Shown here piece after piece: positions 27,055 through 36,721 of a stretch of DNA of 64,000 nucleotides. How positions within the stretch are numbered: position 1 is the stretch's first letter; each line of letters opens with the position of its first letter. Source of the stretch: Phycisphaerales bacterium (GTDB lineage Bacteria > Planctomycetota > Phycisphaerae > Phycisphaerales > UBA1924); assembly GCA_020853815.1 (NCBI GenBank), contig JADYYE010000090.1:24858-88857 (forward strand), given 5' to 3'. Below the pieces are notes generated by a model that was given only the letters and a program-made list of their open reading frames with translations, was not told where the DNA came from and searched no databases. Both the position numbers and the translations under genes were made by a program.

Positions 27055-28614
27055 TCACTCCCACTCGATCGTCGCGGGCGGCTTGCTAGAGATGTCGTAG
27101 ACCACGCGGTTTACGCCGCGGACCTCGTTGATGATGCGGCTGGAGATTCGCGCCAGCACGTCGTGTGGCAAGCGAGCCCAGTCCGCGGACATGAAGTCCT
27201 GGGTTTCGACGGCACGGATCGCGACGACGGAGTCGTAGGTGCGTCCGTCGCCCATCACGCCGACCGATCGCACGGGCAATAGCACCGCGAAGACCTGGCT
27301 CGTGGAGCGATACAAGTTCGCCGCGACGATCTCCTCGAGCAGGATCTCGTCGCAATCGCGGATGATGTCGAGCGAGGGCTTCGTCACTTCCCCGAGCACG
27401 CGCACCGCAAGACCGGGGCCCGGGAACGGATGACGCCAGATGAGCTGCTCGGGCAGGCCCAGCACCTCTCCAAGCTTGCGGACCTCGTCCTTAAAGAGAT
27501 CACGGAGCGGCTCGACGAGCGTGAAACCCAAGTCTTCGGGCAGGCCGCCCACGTTGTGGTGCAGCTTGATGTTCGCCGACTGGCCCGCGTGCCCGTGCCC
27601 CGATTCGATCACGTCGGGATACAGCGTGCCCTGGGCGAGGAACGTCGCATCCTTGATGTCCCGCGCGGCGTGCTTGAACACGTCGATGAAGCGATGCCCG
27701 ATCCGCCGACGCTTCTCCTGCGGATCGGCCACGCCGGCAAGGTCGGAAAGAAAATCCTTCTCCGCGTCGATCACGCGGAGGTCGATGTGGAAGTGATCGC
27801 GGAAGGTTGTCTCGACCAGCGTGCGTTCGGCCTTGCGGAGAAGCCCCGTATCCACGAACACGCAGGTGAGCTGCTTGCCGATCGCGGAGTGAATGAGCGC
27901 GGCGGTGACGGCGGAATCCACGCCGCCCGACAAGCCGCAGATCACATGCGCGTTCCCGACCTTCTCGCGGATGCGCTGACGCTCGACTTCGGCGAAGTTG
28001 GCCATGCGCCAGTCGGCGCGGCAACGGCAAATCTCATGGAGGAAATTGCGGATCAAGTCGCTCCCGTGCGGCGTGTGAGTGACTTCGGGGTGAAACTGAA
28101 CGCCGTAGAAACGACGCGTGCCGGAGACGTGGCGGACCGCGGCGTTGGGGCAGGTCGGTGTGGAGGCAAGGCACTCGAAGCGCGTCGCGCCGAGGTTGGT
28201 GACCTGATCGCCATGCGACATCCACACCGTCGTGCGGTCGGGGATCGCGGCGAAGAGATCCCGGCTGTCGTTGATCGCCAGGGCGGCACGTCCGAATTCG
28301 CGGTGGGCGGAGTGGCTGACATCGCCGCCCATCAGCTTGGCGGCCAATTGCAGGCCGTAGCAGATTCCGAGCACCGGCACGCCCATGTCGAAAATGCCGG
28401 GGTCGCAGGTGGGAGCGCCGGGCTCGTACACGCTGCTCGGCCCGCCCGAGAGGATGATCCCCTTGGGCTTCATCGCCGCGAGTTCCTTGGGCGAAATCGA
28501 CGGCGAAACGAGCAGGGAGAAGACGCCCGCGTCGCGGACGCGCCGGCAGATCAACTGGGCCGTCTGACCGCCGAAATCAAGAACGGGAACAACCTCGTCG
28601 TGCGGGAGTCGCAT
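27055..28614 (-). CDS. guaA: GMP synthase (glutamine-hydrolysing)
   Basis: The protein has 519 residues, the normal size. It has an N-terminal glutamine amidotransferase with the catalytic Cys in [17 protein letters not shown] and His-Glu in QFHPEVTHT, then an ATP-pyrophosphatase domain with the PP-loop [14 protein letters not shown], and a C-terminal dimerisation domain ending PPATIEWE. It makes GMP from XMP. The ATG at 28614 has a GGAG 10 bp upstream and begins the conserved domain. The frame is open further upstream, but that stretch lies opposite the divergent lipoprotein gene. No other purine gene is adjacent. Confidence 0.96.
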   Translation of the reverse strand: MRLPHDEVVPVLDFGGQTAQLICRRVRDAGVFSLLVSPSISPKELAAMKPKGIILSGGPSSVYEPGAPTCDPGIFDMGVPVLGICYGLQLAAKLMGGDVSHSAHREFGRAALAINDSRDLFAAIPDRTTVWMSHGDQVTNLGATRFECLASTPTCPNAAVRHVSGTRRFYGVQFHPEVTHTPHGSDLIRNFLHEICRCRADWRMANFAEVERQRIREKVGNAHVICGLSGGVDSAVTAALIHSAIGKQLTCVFVDTGLLRKAERTLVETTFRDHFHIDLRVIDAEKDFLSDLAGVADPQEKRRRIGHRFIDVFKHAARDIKDATFLAQGTLYPDVIESGHGHAGQSANIKLHHNVGGLPEDLGFTLVEPLRDLFKDEVRKLGEVLGLPEQLIWRHPFPGPGLAVRVLGEVTKPSLDIIRDCDEILLEEIVAANLYRSTSQVFAVLLPVRSVGVMGDGRTYDSVVAIRAVETQDFMSADWARLPHDVLARISSRIINEVRGVNRVVYDISSKPPATIEWE

Positions 28615-28713
28615 GGAAAGCCGCTCCGGGGAGTGGGAAACGGAGAGGTTAGGGGGCGTCGCTTCGCGGGTCGAGGGATGGGCGGAAGGGTCCGTGGGCG
28701 GTACACTCTCGTC

Positions 28714-29064
28714 GTGACGTTGACGCGGATGTGTCTCATGGCGTGTGCAGGGCTCGTCGGGCTCGTCGGGGCCGGGTGCTCCAGCCCCGCGCGCGGATTT
28801 GCCTCCGCCGATCCCGGCGCCCGCCTCGACGCCGCCGTGGACGCCGCCGCCCGAAAGGACCGCTCGTCGATCCCGGAACTCATCAAGCTCCTCGACAGCG
28901 ATGACCCGGCCGCGCGACTGGTCGCGATCAACACGCTCCACCGCCTGACGGGCACGACCAACGGCTATGACTACGCCGCGCCCGAGGCCGATCGCCGGGC
29001 GGCGGTTGACCACTGGGTCGCGTGGGCCGGCGAGCACAAGGACGCAGGAGCGTCGCGTGAGTGA
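28714..29064 (+). CDS. Small HEAT-repeat-like lipoprotein
   Basis: The protein has 116 residues. It has a lipoprotein signal peptide with lipobox VGAGC, then one HEAT-like helical pair ([31 protein letters not shown]). The fold suggests a small protein-interaction module anchored in the envelope. A GTG at 28714 was chosen because it gives the signal peptide a basic residue before the hydrophobic core; the ATG at 28729 is a possible alternative. The end overlaps the kinase-like gene by 8 bp, so the two are probably co-translated. Its relation to the partner-switching genes that follow is unknown. Confidence 0.65.
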   Translation: MTLTRMCLMACAGLVGLVGAGCSSPARGFASADPGARLDAAVDAAARKDRSSIPELIKLLDSDDPAARLVAINTLHRLTGTTNGYDYAAPEADRRAAVDHWVAWAGEHKDAGASRE

Positions 29065-29515
29065 AGCCCCGCACATCCGCATCGAGATGCTGAGCAATCC
29101 GCTCTACCTCGCCGGCGCGCGCGAGTTGATCTCCGGCGTCTGCCGACGCCTCGGCTTCACGGAGATGTGTACCTCTCAGATTGCCCTGGCCGTCGACGAG
29201 GCGTTGTGCAACGTGATGCGTCACGGCTATGACAAGCTGACGGATCGCCCGATCTGGGTGAGCCTCTGGCCCGGGCCGCAGGGCGGCAAGCCCGAGATCC
29301 AGATCGTGATCGAGGACGAGGCCCGCCAGATCGACCCCGCCGACATCAAGGGGCGCGATCTGGACGACGTGAAGCCGGGCGGGCTGGGTGTCCACATCAT
29401 CCGCGAGGTGATGGACGCCGCGGTGTACGAGAAGCGCCCCGGTGGCGGGATGAAACTGACGATGGTGAAGAAGCAGCCCGAGCACGACAAGCCGGGCGGC
29501 GAGTGCAAGTGCTGA
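29057..29515 (+). CDS. RsbW-like serine kinase / anti-sigma ATP-binding protein
   Basis: The protein has 152 residues, a single HATPase_c domain of the GHKL type. The N box is [13 protein letters not shown], the G1 box is [12 protein letters not shown] and the G2 box is [13 protein letters not shown]. Such stand-alone kinases phosphorylate STAS antagonist proteins or bind sigma factors, and a STAS gene is the next gene, 25 bp downstream. The C-terminus carries a Cys pair (GECKC). The GTG at 29057 has AGGAG 6 bp upstream and overlaps the lipoprotein gene. The predicted role is partner switching; the sigma factor or other target is not visible. Confidence 0.85.
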   Translation: MSEAPHIRIEMLSNPLYLAGARELISGVCRRLGFTEMCTSQIALAVDEALCNVMRHGYDKLTDRPIWVSLWPGPQGGKPEIQIVIEDEARQIDPADIKGRDLDDVKPGGLGVHIIREVMDAAVYEKRPGGGMKLTMVKKQPEHDKPGGECKC

Positions 29516-29540
29516 ACCGTTTTCCGAGTGCGAGGGCGCC

Positions 29541-29885
29541 ATGGCTGGGCAACCACTGCAAGTGAACTTCGACGACCGCGGCACGATGGTGGTCGTGACA
29601 CCCATGGGTGAGATTTCGTACAGCGAGGCGACGTCGTTCCGCGCCGTGCTGAAGCGGGCGTCGGACCTCAACCGCCCGCGCATCATCATCGACCTGTCGC
29701 GCGTGGACGACATGAACTCGCCGGGAGTCGCCACGCTGGTCGAGGCGCTCCAGAACGCTCGCCGCAACCGCGCCCGCCTCATCCTCGTCGGCATCACCCA
29801 GCGCGTGCTGGCGATCTTCCAGATCGCGCGCCTCCACACGGTCTTTGAGACTCGCGATACGCTGGAGGCCGCGGCGGGCGAATGA
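29541..29885 (+). CDS. STAS-domain protein (anti-sigma antagonist or MlaB-like)
   Basis: The protein has 114 residues, one STAS domain. The phosphorylation-site region is DLSRVDDMNSPGVATL, with S at the conserved position in NSPG, as in SpoIIAA/RsbV. Two readings fit. With the kinase-like gene upstream it is a normal antagonist in a partner switch. With the MlaE permease gene 19 bp downstream it could instead be an MlaB, the STAS protein that supports the MlaFE transporter in E. coli. The gene order allows both at once, which would link lipid transport to a regulatory switch. No sequence feature decides between them. Confidence 0.85.
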   Translation: MAGQPLQVNFDDRGTMVVVTPMGEISYSEATSFRAVLKRASDLNRPRIIIDLSRVDDMNSPGVATLVEALQNARRNRARLILVGITQRVLAIFQIARLHTVFETRDTLEAAAGE

Positions 29886-29904
29886 GCCCGTCGAAGGAGC
29901 CCCC

Positions 29905-30759
29905 GTGAGTCAGGCCCCGAGGACCAGCCCCGATCCCCTCGCCCCGCGCTCCGCGCCGGCCAGGCTGCTCCACGCGATGGGCGCTCCGGTCCTCGAAGTC
30001 CTCACGCACATCGGCGGCATGGTCGGGCTTCTCCTCGACACCCTCGCCGTCGTGCTCAAGGCCGTCGGAAAGGAACGCGTCCGCCTCGGCTGGTCGGCCG
30101 CCGTGTCCCAGCTCATCCGCGTCGGCCTGCGCTCCATCGGGATCGTCTCGCTCGTGTCGGGGTGCATCGGCTTCATCCTGGCGTTCCAGCTCTCGCCGCC
30201 GCTCGACGAGTTCGGGCAGAAGGAACTGGTCGCCAACATCGTGAGCGTCGCCGTTCTTCGCGAGCTCGGTCCGCTGATCGCGGCGATCGTTCTCACGGGA
30301 TTCGCGGGCGCGTCCATCGCCGCCGAGATCGGCACCATGGTCGTCTCGGAAGAGGTCGAGGCGCTGGAGGCGATGGCGCTGAGCCCGGTGCGGTTTCTTG
30401 TCGTGCCGCGCGTGATCGCCAGCGTTCTCGCGATGCTCGTGCTCGCGGTGCTCGCCGATCTGGTCGCGATCGGCATGTCCGCCATCGTCTCGATCACGAT
30501 ACTCGATATCCCGTGGGCGACCTACAAACAGAACACGCTCGACCAGGCCAAGCTCGTCGACTTCCTTACCGGCGTGGGCAAGGGTGGCGTGTTCGGCCTG
30601 CTCATCGGGCTCATCGCGTGCGGCAACGGTCTGAAGGTCGTCGGCGGCGCCGCGGGCGTCGGGAAGGCGACCACCGGCACCGTCGTCCAGAGCGTCGTGG
30701 CGGTCATCCTCGCCGACCTTGTTTTCACCGCGATCTTCTACGCCCTCAAGCTCGTGTGA
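29905..30759 (+). CDS. mlaE: MlaE-family ABC transporter permease
   Basis: The protein has 284 residues. It shows the MlaE/YrbE pattern: SGCIGFILAFQLSPPLDEFG, then LRELGPLIAAIVLTGFAGAS and the conserved IAAEIGTMVVSEEVEALEAM, with about five to six membrane helices. The permease moves phospholipid across the inner membrane together with an MCE protein and an ATPase; both are encoded at 38.9-40.8 kb in this window. The GTG at 29905 has AGGAG 5 bp upstream; an earlier in-frame ATG overlaps the STAS gene. phoU faces it 33 bp away. Confidence 0.9.
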   Translation: MSQAPRTSPDPLAPRSAPARLLHAMGAPVLEVLTHIGGMVGLLLDTLAVVLKAVGKERVRLGWSAAVSQLIRVGLRSIGIVSLVSGCIGFILAFQLSPPLDEFGQKELVANIVSVAVLRELGPLIAAIVLTGFAGASIAAEIGTMVVSEEVEALEAMALSPVRFLVVPRVIASVLAMLVLAVLADLVAIGMSAIVSITILDIPWATYKQNTLDQAKLVDFLTGVGKGGVFGLLIGLIACGNGLKVVGGAAGVGKATTGTVVQSVVAVILADLVFTAIFYALKLV

Positions 30760-30792
30760 CCGCCACGGGCGACGCCGTGACGCCGCGGGCGA

Positions 30793-31494
30793 TCAAGACC
30801 GCGGGAGTTCGATCCACTTGGCCTCGGTGTGGCGGACGATCGCGCCGGTCATCGAGTAGATGATCTGCTCGGCCATGTTTGTGCAGTGGTCCGCCACGAC
30901 CTCGCACACGGTCGCGACCTCATGGAGGCGGAAGGCGAAGTCGACGGACATCTGCCCCTTGGCGATGCGTTCCTCCGCGTCGCGCAGGAGCGCGTCCTTG
31001 AACGCGGTCACCGCGTGCTGGCTCTGGAGCACGACCTTGGCGAGGGCGGCGTCTTTCTTCTGGATGCTCACGCAGGTGTCGCGGAGAATGCCCACCGAGC
31101 TGTTGGCCATCACGCGGAACGTGTCGGGGAGGGGCGAGGTGAGCGACCGCATGTGGGCGGCCAATTCCGCGATCTCCACGGCGCAGTCCGCCACGCGCTC
31201 CAGCTCGTTGTTGCACTTCACGATCGTCAGGACCATGCGGAGCGAGTCCTGGTCGAGCGTCGCGCCTTCCTTCACCGCGTCGCCGAGCAACGCCACCGCC
31301 GCCCGTTCCATCTCCACGTCGACCTTGTCGACCTCGTCGTCGGCCGCGACGCAACGCTTGGCCTGTTCGAGGTCTCGGCTAAAAAGGCCGTTGAAAGCCA
31401 TCTCGAGGAGCGATTGCACGCGCCGCCCCTGCTCGAAGAGCTGGGAGCGGAGCGATTCGATGCGCTCGGAAAAGCCGGAGGGTGTGGTGGGCAT
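30793..31494 (-). CDS. phoU: Phosphate-signalling protein PhoU
   Basis: The protein has 233 residues with two homologous three-helix halves. The first contains FSRDLEQAKRCVAADDEVDK. The second contains RLHEVATVCEVVADHCTNMAEQ, with the acidic E-x3-D pattern used for metal binding. PhoU links the Pst phosphate transporter to the PhoR/PhoB sensor. No pst or pho gene is adjacent. The ATG at 31494 has GAGG 5 bp upstream. Only 33 bp separate it from the mlaE end, so the two transcripts converge here. Confidence 0.9.
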   Translation of the reverse strand: MPTTPSGFSERIESLRSQLFEQGRRVQSLLEMAFNGLFSRDLEQAKRCVAADDEVDKVDVEMERAAVALLGDAVKEGATLDQDSLRMVLTIVKCNNELERVADCAVEIAELAAHMRSLTSPLPDTFRVMANSSVGILRDTCVSIQKKDAALAKVVLQSQHAVTAFKDALLRDAEERIAKGQMSVDFAFRLHEVATVCEVVADHCTNMAEQIIYSMTGAIVRHTEAKWIELPRS

Positions 31495-31538
31495 GCGTTC
31501 CTCGGGCCATGCGGCGGCCGGTGTGAGGGAGATTTTAG

Positions 31539-33044
<1,506 letters not shown>

Positions 33045-33140
33045 TGTCCTCCGGCCTCAGCCGCGGATGACGACACTTCCGAGGCCCGAAGCGGCTCCGC
33101 TGCACGGCGGTTGCCGCATGCGCCGGCCGGATCGCGGAAC

Positions 33141-33179
33141 CACGAAGAAGACCCACCGACCGCGAGGCGCAGTCGGTGG
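33141..33179 (-). terminator. Terminator after the ycfL-like gene (possibly bidirectional)
   Basis: A perfect 8-bp stem CCACCGAC/GTCGGTGG is followed on the minus strand by GTCTTCTTCG. It has the same layout as the element at 25708-25747. It also lies ~100 bp beyond the eno stop and could serve both convergent transcripts. Confidence 0.7.
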
Positions 33180-33196
33180 CACTCTTGGCCGGAAAT

Positions 33197-33616
33197 TCAC
33201 TTCGCCGGGCGGATTTCGAGACGCCAATCGACCGCGGATTGCTCGCGGGCAAAGCCGCTGAGGAATCGCTGATTGCGGGAGGGGAGCTTGAGGAATCGCC
33301 AGTCGGGGTTGTCGTTGAGCGGTACGCCGTTCTGATCGAAGAACGAGAAGCGGTATTGGATGTTGAGGTCTTGGTTGTCGGTGAGGGCACGCACGGGCAC
33401 CGTCACTTCCATCGGCTTGGTCGCGCTGACTTTCGGCGCGTCGTAGGCGATGTAGCCGCTCAGCCCCTCGGCCGCGACGATCTGTGGGTACGCGGCGGAC
33501 GGGAGTGGATCGGCCTTGGCGGCGCCGGGCGCCTTCACGGGGTCGCACGCGCCGAGCAGGATCGGCGTCGCGAGGAGCATGGCGCGGACGAGCGTGCGGG
33601 ATGTGCTGCTTTTCAT
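33197..33616 (-). CDS. YcfL-like outer-membrane lipoprotein (DUF1425)
   Basis: The protein has 139 residues. It has a lipoprotein signal with lipobox LLGAC. The mature part carries a DUF1425-like core: ALTDNQDLNIQYRFSFFDQ followed by GVPL...WRFLKLPSRNQRF. In E. coli ycfL lies next to lpoB, and here it is likewise the last gene of a run containing two LpoB-like proteins. Its start overlaps the COG3014-like gene by 4 bp (ATGA), so the proteins are probably made together. The function of YcfL is not known; an envelope role with LpoB-type proteins is inferred from context. Confidence 0.75.
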   Translation of the reverse strand: MKSSTSRTLVRAMLLATPILLGACDPVKAPGAAKADPLPSAAYPQIVAAEGLSGYIAYDAPKVSATKPMEVTVPVRALTDNQDLNIQYRFSFFDQNGVPLNDNPDWRFLKLPSRNQRFLSGFAREQSAVDWRLEIRPAK

Positions 33617-35349
33617 GGATTCTTCTCCGTGGGAGTGATCGTACTTGTCTGGTTCGCGGGCATGGTCGTTGCACGGACCGCATAGAACGCGGCGAGTTCC
33701 TTCGCGCGGGCGGACTTGGGCTGGTAGGGCGGATGCTCCTGGCCGACGAGGCGGGCAAAGCCGCTCGAGCCCGCGAGCGGCGCGACGAGCGACGTGCCGC
33801 CGTTCAGGATGTGACGCTTCGGGCCGTCGACTTCATCCCCGGCGCGCCAGGTGATGCCCTCGTCGGTGTAGAGGTTCTGCAGGTCCATCAGCGACAGATT
33901 CGTGAGGTTGCCCGAGGCCTGGTACAGGCGCAGCGTCTCGGCGCTCGGTGCTCGGCAGCAGCGCCCCCCCAGGATGTAGGGCAGGTCGTCGCCCGGCACG
34001 CGGACGGCGAGCGAGTCGGTCGCGTACACCACGCGCCCCGACGATGCCCACGCGGGCACGGGCTGCGCGGGCACACGCACGTAGACGACGCGGAGCGGCT
34101 CGGCGGCGCTGGGCCCGCGAACGCCGGGCAGAACCATGTCGAGGCCCGGGCCGTGGATGCCGAGCGTCGCGGAGCCGTCGATCGTCGTCGCGCCGACCAG
34201 GATCGACGCGGGCATCACCTCGCAGTGACGGATGTCCGCCTGCGCGGTCGCCTTGACGGCAAGACCCGCGAGCACCATCGCAAGGCCGGTCGCGAGCTGG
34301 GCGTTGCGCCGCCCCTCGCTGCTCCGATTGTCGCTCGTTCCGGCGACGATGACGCCGCCCGCGATCAGGCCGGTGCCCAAGAGGCTCTTGAACTGGCGCA
34401 CATCCTCGAGATTGTTCCAGCGATGATCGTTCGCCATGGTCTGAACGTCACAGGCGAGAGCGGCGTTGCTGGGGGCGTTGTTATCGATCGAGATCGAGAG
34501 CCAGGTGGTCGCGCCGCCGCCGCCCGCGAATCGCGTGAGCACGCCGTCGTCGCCGTAGCGCTGCTTCGATGGCCCGGTGCCGGTGTCGACGAAGACGACG
34601 GTGTTGACCCGGCCGCCGACGATCGCCTCGGCGACGGGGCGAAGGTCGGGACGGAGCGTGAAGGCCTCGCGGAAGAAGTCGCGGGCTTCGCTCGCGCGGT
34701 CCGGATCGCTCCGTCCCAGTGCGAAGTTCGCCACGCCCGCGACGAAATACCCGAGCGCGAAATCGGTCTTCACATTGGCGTAGCCCTTGTCGAGCCACGC
34801 TTCGTCCTGCGTTGCGGCCCGCTGCGCGAGCTCGGCTTTGCTCAGCGATTGATCGGCTTGGGCGTAGCTGCGCAGCTGGAAGAGCGACGCGTTCGCCGCC
34901 GCCCGCGCGTTGTCCCACTGGTTCAGCATCGCGTAGCAGAGCGCGGTGTAGTGCAGCGTGAGCGCCTGCTCGAAGGGCTCGCCCTTCCAGAAAAGCTGGC
35001 CCGATTCGCCCAGCACCGCCGCACCGACCTGGCGATTCTCGTTGAGCCCCTGACGCCGGAGCGTTGCGAAGGACTCGGCGAGCCAGGGCTCGGCGGCATC
35101 GGGCCGCCCGTCGGCGAGCGTGACGATTCCAAGTCGCGAGCGATCGAGCAGGTATTCAAGCGGGCGATCGTCGGTGTCGCGAACGTAGCTCCGCAGCTTG
35201 GATTCCGCACGCGCGAAGTCGCCGCGAGCGACGTCGGCGCGGATGTCGAAGTCCGGATCGCCGTTGGTGCAACCGGTCGACGCGGCGGCCAGCGCGACGC
35301 ACACGATCGCGCCCGCTTCCCCCCACCGAGATGACGCTTGCGACAGCAT
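33613..35349 (-). CDS. COG3014-like TPR lipoprotein
   Basis: The protein has 578 residues. A signal peptide with lipobox STGC comes first, then a TPR-like helical region (about 30-240; features include EQALTLHYTALCYAMLNQWD), followed by a C-terminal part that looks membrane-associated or beta-rich: LLGTGLIAGGVIVAGT, then LVGATTIDGSATLGIHGPG. The layout matches the uncharacterised COG3014 family, which occurs beside LpoB and YcfL homologues in other bacteria. The family name is a recognition by pattern and order, not a search result. It starts 2 bp after the previous stop and overlaps the ycfL-like gene. Confidence 0.65.
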   Translation of the reverse strand: MLSQASSRWGEAGAIVCVALAAASTGCTNGDPDFDIRADVARGDFARAESKLRSYVRDTDDRPLEYLLDRSRLGIVTLADGRPDAAEPWLAESFATLRRQGLNENRQVGAAVLGESGQLFWKGEPFEQALTLHYTALCYAMLNQWDNARAAANASLFQLRSYAQADQSLSKAELAQRAATQDEAWLDKGYANVKTDFALGYFVAGVANFALGRSDPDRASEARDFFREAFTLRPDLRPVAEAIVGGRVNTVVFVDTGTGPSKQRYGDDGVLTRFAGGGGATTWLSISIDNNAPSNAALACDVQTMANDHRWNNLEDVRQFKSLLGTGLIAGGVIVAGTSDNRSSEGRRNAQLATGLAMVLAGLAVKATAQADIRHCEVMPASILVGATTIDGSATLGIHGPGLDMVLPGVRGPSAAEPLRVVYVRVPAQPVPAWASSGRVVYATDSLAVRVPGDDLPYILGGRCCRAPSAETLRLYQASGNLTNLSLMDLQNLYTDEGITWRAGDEVDGPKRHILNGGTSLVAPLAGSSGFARLVGQEHPPYQPKSARAKELAAFYAVRATTMPANQTSTITPTEKNP

Positions 35350-35351
35350 GC

Positions 35352-35978
35352 CTAGTCGATCAATCGCCCGAGGGCGGAACGCTTGAACTCAAAGCCGTCG
35401 CTCCAGGCGACCTCGCCGGAGCGGATGTCGGTGATCCGATACTGGCAGTAGTACGCGTCGGTGCGGGCCTTGCCCGCCTGGTAGGTCACGGAGCGAAACG
35501 TCGCGTCCATCACGTGGGTCGGGTCACGCTGCTCTCCCAGCGGCGGAAGGTCCGGGTCGCCGGCCGCGATGCGCAGGTCCTCCAGCCGCTCGCGCGGGAT
35601 CACGACCTTGATGTTTTTGTTGGTCCGTAGCTCGCGCAGCGGCACGGAATCCAGCACGCGGTACATCAGGTACCAGCGCTCCGAGTCGCGGATCACGTCG
35701 GACGTGTAGTTCACGACCTTGCTGAGCGTGATCGTGACAGGCGGCGAGTTCGGCGTGCGGTCCTTCAGGAAATCGCTGGCGGCCAGCTTCTCGGCCATTT
35801 CCTTCGCGGTGTCGGTGATGTCCTCGAACGCGATGGTGGAGGACTCGCCCTGCATGTGGGCCGGACCCGAGGCGCACGCGGGGAGCAGCCAAAGGCCCGC
35901 GAGCGCCGCCGCAAGTGCGAGCGAGCGGATGAGGGCGTGGCGCCCACGCAGTCCCACCGGGTTGGGCGGGGCGTGCAT
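35352..35978 (-). CDS. LpoB-like lipoprotein, second copy
   Basis: The protein has 208 residues. It has a signal peptide with lipobox LLPAC (residues about 33-37) and a domain resembling LpoB: an ITDTAKEMAEKL helix, a strand pattern PVTITLSKVVNYTSDV, then MDATFRSVTYQAGKART and a final QYRITDIRSGEVAWSDGFEF. In Enterobacteria LpoB is the outer-membrane activator of the peptidoglycan synthase PBP1B. The ATG overlaps the stop of the upstream LpoB-like gene by one base (TGATG). An in-frame ATG 11 codons upstream would overlap that gene more and was not used. Whether this copy has the same role is unknown. Confidence 0.75.
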   Translation of the reverse strand: MHAPPNPVGLRGRHALIRSLALAAALAGLWLLPACASGPAHMQGESSTIAFEDITDTAKEMAEKLAASDFLKDRTPNSPPVTITLSKVVNYTSDVIRDSERWYLMYRVLDSVPLRELRTNKNIKVVIPRERLEDLRIAAGDPDLPPLGEQRDPTHVMDATFRSVTYQAGKARTDAYYCQYRITDIRSGEVAWSDGFEFKRSALGRLID

Positions 35979-36622
35979 CACCGGTACGTCACCTCGTACT
36001 TGTGGCTCCACACGATCTCGCTGTCGCTGGCGCGCATGAGCTGGAAGTTGAAGTAGTAGCCGCGGGTCGTGCCGCGATCGAGCTGGAATGTGTTGCCATT
36101 GAGGTAATACGTGAACGCTGGATTGAGCACGCGGTTGGAGGTGATGGCGGTATTGCGCTGGAGTGGGTCGGAGGCGCCTTCCTCTCGGATTCGCACCTGC
36201 TCGTAGCGATCGCGGCTCTCAACCACGCGGAAGCTCTTGCGGAACTCGCGGCTCGAGAGCATCATGTCGCGCATCCGCTCGCGGACGTACTCAAAGTCCG
36301 CGGTCGGCATGGCGCGGGACTTGTTCGCGATGTCGCCATAGACCAGCGTGCACTCGTAGTCGCCGCCCTGGCGCAGCTCGTTCTGCTGCAACTCGGCCAG
36401 GTCCTTGATGAGCGAATCGACCATGCGGTCGCTGGCCTCGCGCATGTCGGCCAGGTAGATCTGCCCCGAGTCTTCCTCGGCGCGGGTGACGGCGCCGGAA
36501 TCGACGCGCCCGTGCCCGGGCGCCTGGGGCGGCGTGCATCCGATCGAGAGAATGATCGACGCGGAGGCAACTGAAACAGCGACGGCCTTGGTGAGGTAGC
36601 CGTGGATTCCCATCGGTGTCAT
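35978..36622 (-). CDS. LpoB-like lipoprotein, first copy
   Basis: The protein has 214 residues. It has a signal peptide with lipobox LSIGC, then an LpoB-like domain: an N-terminal helix (MREASDRMVDSLIKDL), the strand CTLVYGDIANKSRAMPTADF, a FEYVRERMRDMMLSS helix, and the final YYFNFQLMRASDSEIVWSHK. The ending resembles the YRITDIRSGEVAWSDGF of the next gene, so the two are probably paralogues. The ATG at 36622 has a GGAG 8 bp upstream; two other in-frame ATGs lie within 10 codons. The gene is separated by 99 bp from the 618-residue protein upstream. Confidence 0.78.
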   Translation of the reverse strand: MTPMGIHGYLTKAVAVSVASASIILSIGCTPPQAPGHGRVDSGAVTRAEEDSGQIYLADMREASDRMVDSLIKDLAELQQNELRQGGDYECTLVYGDIANKSRAMPTADFEYVRERMRDMMLSSREFRKSFRVVESRDRYEQVRIREEGASDPLQRNTAITSNRVLNPAFTYYLNGNTFQLDRGTTRGYYFNFQLMRASDSEIVWSHKYEVTYR

Positions 36623-36721
36623 GGCGATTTCTCCGTGCAATGGTGCGGTCTGGCTTGTGTCCTACGTCGGCTTCGGCGGTCGGCCTTGCCGCGAGAAAGT
36701 GCTACGTGTCCGATCGCTGAT

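Noticed and set aside
27430..28713. Plus-strand frame antisense to guaA that runs into the small lipoprotein gene
   Set aside because: Only the last 116 codons have a signal peptide and lipobox; the upstream part is the shadow of guaA, so the start was set at 28714.
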